From NCBI RefSeq assembly GCF_004792655.1, contig NZ_SRZC01000010.1, positions 1 through 64,000 on the forward strand: 64,000 bases of DNA. The letters are read 5' to 3'. This stretch comes from Palleniella muris. Its GTDB lineage: Bacteria; Bacteroidota; Bacteroidia; Bacteroidales; Bacteroidaceae. This document shows, piece after piece, positions 63,921 through 64,000 of the stretch (positions are counted from its first letter, which is position 1; each line of letters opens with the position of its first letter). A program made the translations under genes and the position numbers. The notes below the pieces were generated by a model, which had not been told where the DNA came from, searched no databases, and worked only from the letters and a program-made list of their open reading frames with translations.

Positions 63921-64000
63921 TATTTAAGGCTGCAATATGAAAAACAGTTGTATTTTAGTGTAATGGTTTGGACAACAGAAATAACGGTGCGGATAATGCA

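Overview
The window looks like a chromosomal stretch from a gut or rumen member of the Bacteroidales, most like Prevotella/Prevotellaceae. Reasons: Bacteroidetes-type promoters (TTTG, about 20 bp, TAnnTTTG) precede many genes; strong Shine-Dalgarno sites are absent; the content is typical of the order (PA14-inserted GH31, CBM20-fused MalQ, OstA-like protein, DacA, DUF2582 winged helix). This assignment rests on gene content and motif recognition, not on a search.

Layout. 1-1258: a radical SAM/SPASM maturase running off the left edge. 1259-2769: a gene-free stretch packed with palindromic repeat words. 2770-10440: a three-gene glycosidase operon (GH31 with PA14 insert, GH2, GH3) whose activities fit stepwise trimming of xyloglucan-type oligosaccharides. 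10441-11505: a repeat-rich convergent gap. 11506-16452: a TolC/HlyD/ABC-2 permease export operon. 16889-17141: a possible 39-residue peptide gene or small RNA. 17398-18750: trigger factor. 18986-20495: MlaE/MlaF lipid transport. 20793-28998: guaB, two parvulin-type foldases, OstA-like protein and mutL, all on the minus strand. 29208-33574: clpP-clpX-recQ. 33856-37243: small redox and stress genes, including a zinc alcohol dehydrogenase broken by one in-frame TAG, and a His/Cys-rich exported protein. 37571-38590: an exported OB-fold protein. 39259-48061: malQ, an HhH protein, an NSS transporter, an S9 peptidase and murF. 48157-49167: an Abi_2 (AbiF-type) gene with a small RNA directly upstream. 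49210-52570: folP, and divergently dacA plus a PBP4-like enzyme. 52689-59641: an RND efflux operon with a divergent AraC-type regulator. 59856-62156: pta-ackA. 62304-63857: an AAA-ATPase/PD-(D/E)XK protein.

The best candidate for an unusual system is the AbiF locus. A complete promoter drives a short transcript of about 87 nt that ends in a strong intrinsic terminator whose T-run lies 3 bases before the abiF start codon. This is the architecture of the abiF RNA toxin-antitoxin, the family from which Cas13 is thought to derive.

The second theme is repeats. Three convergent intergenic gaps carry arrays with a GTTACC/GGTAAC core phased at exactly 22 bp. Several gaps carry long nested palindromes made of smaller palindromes. 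I do not recognise either repeat type as a described family.
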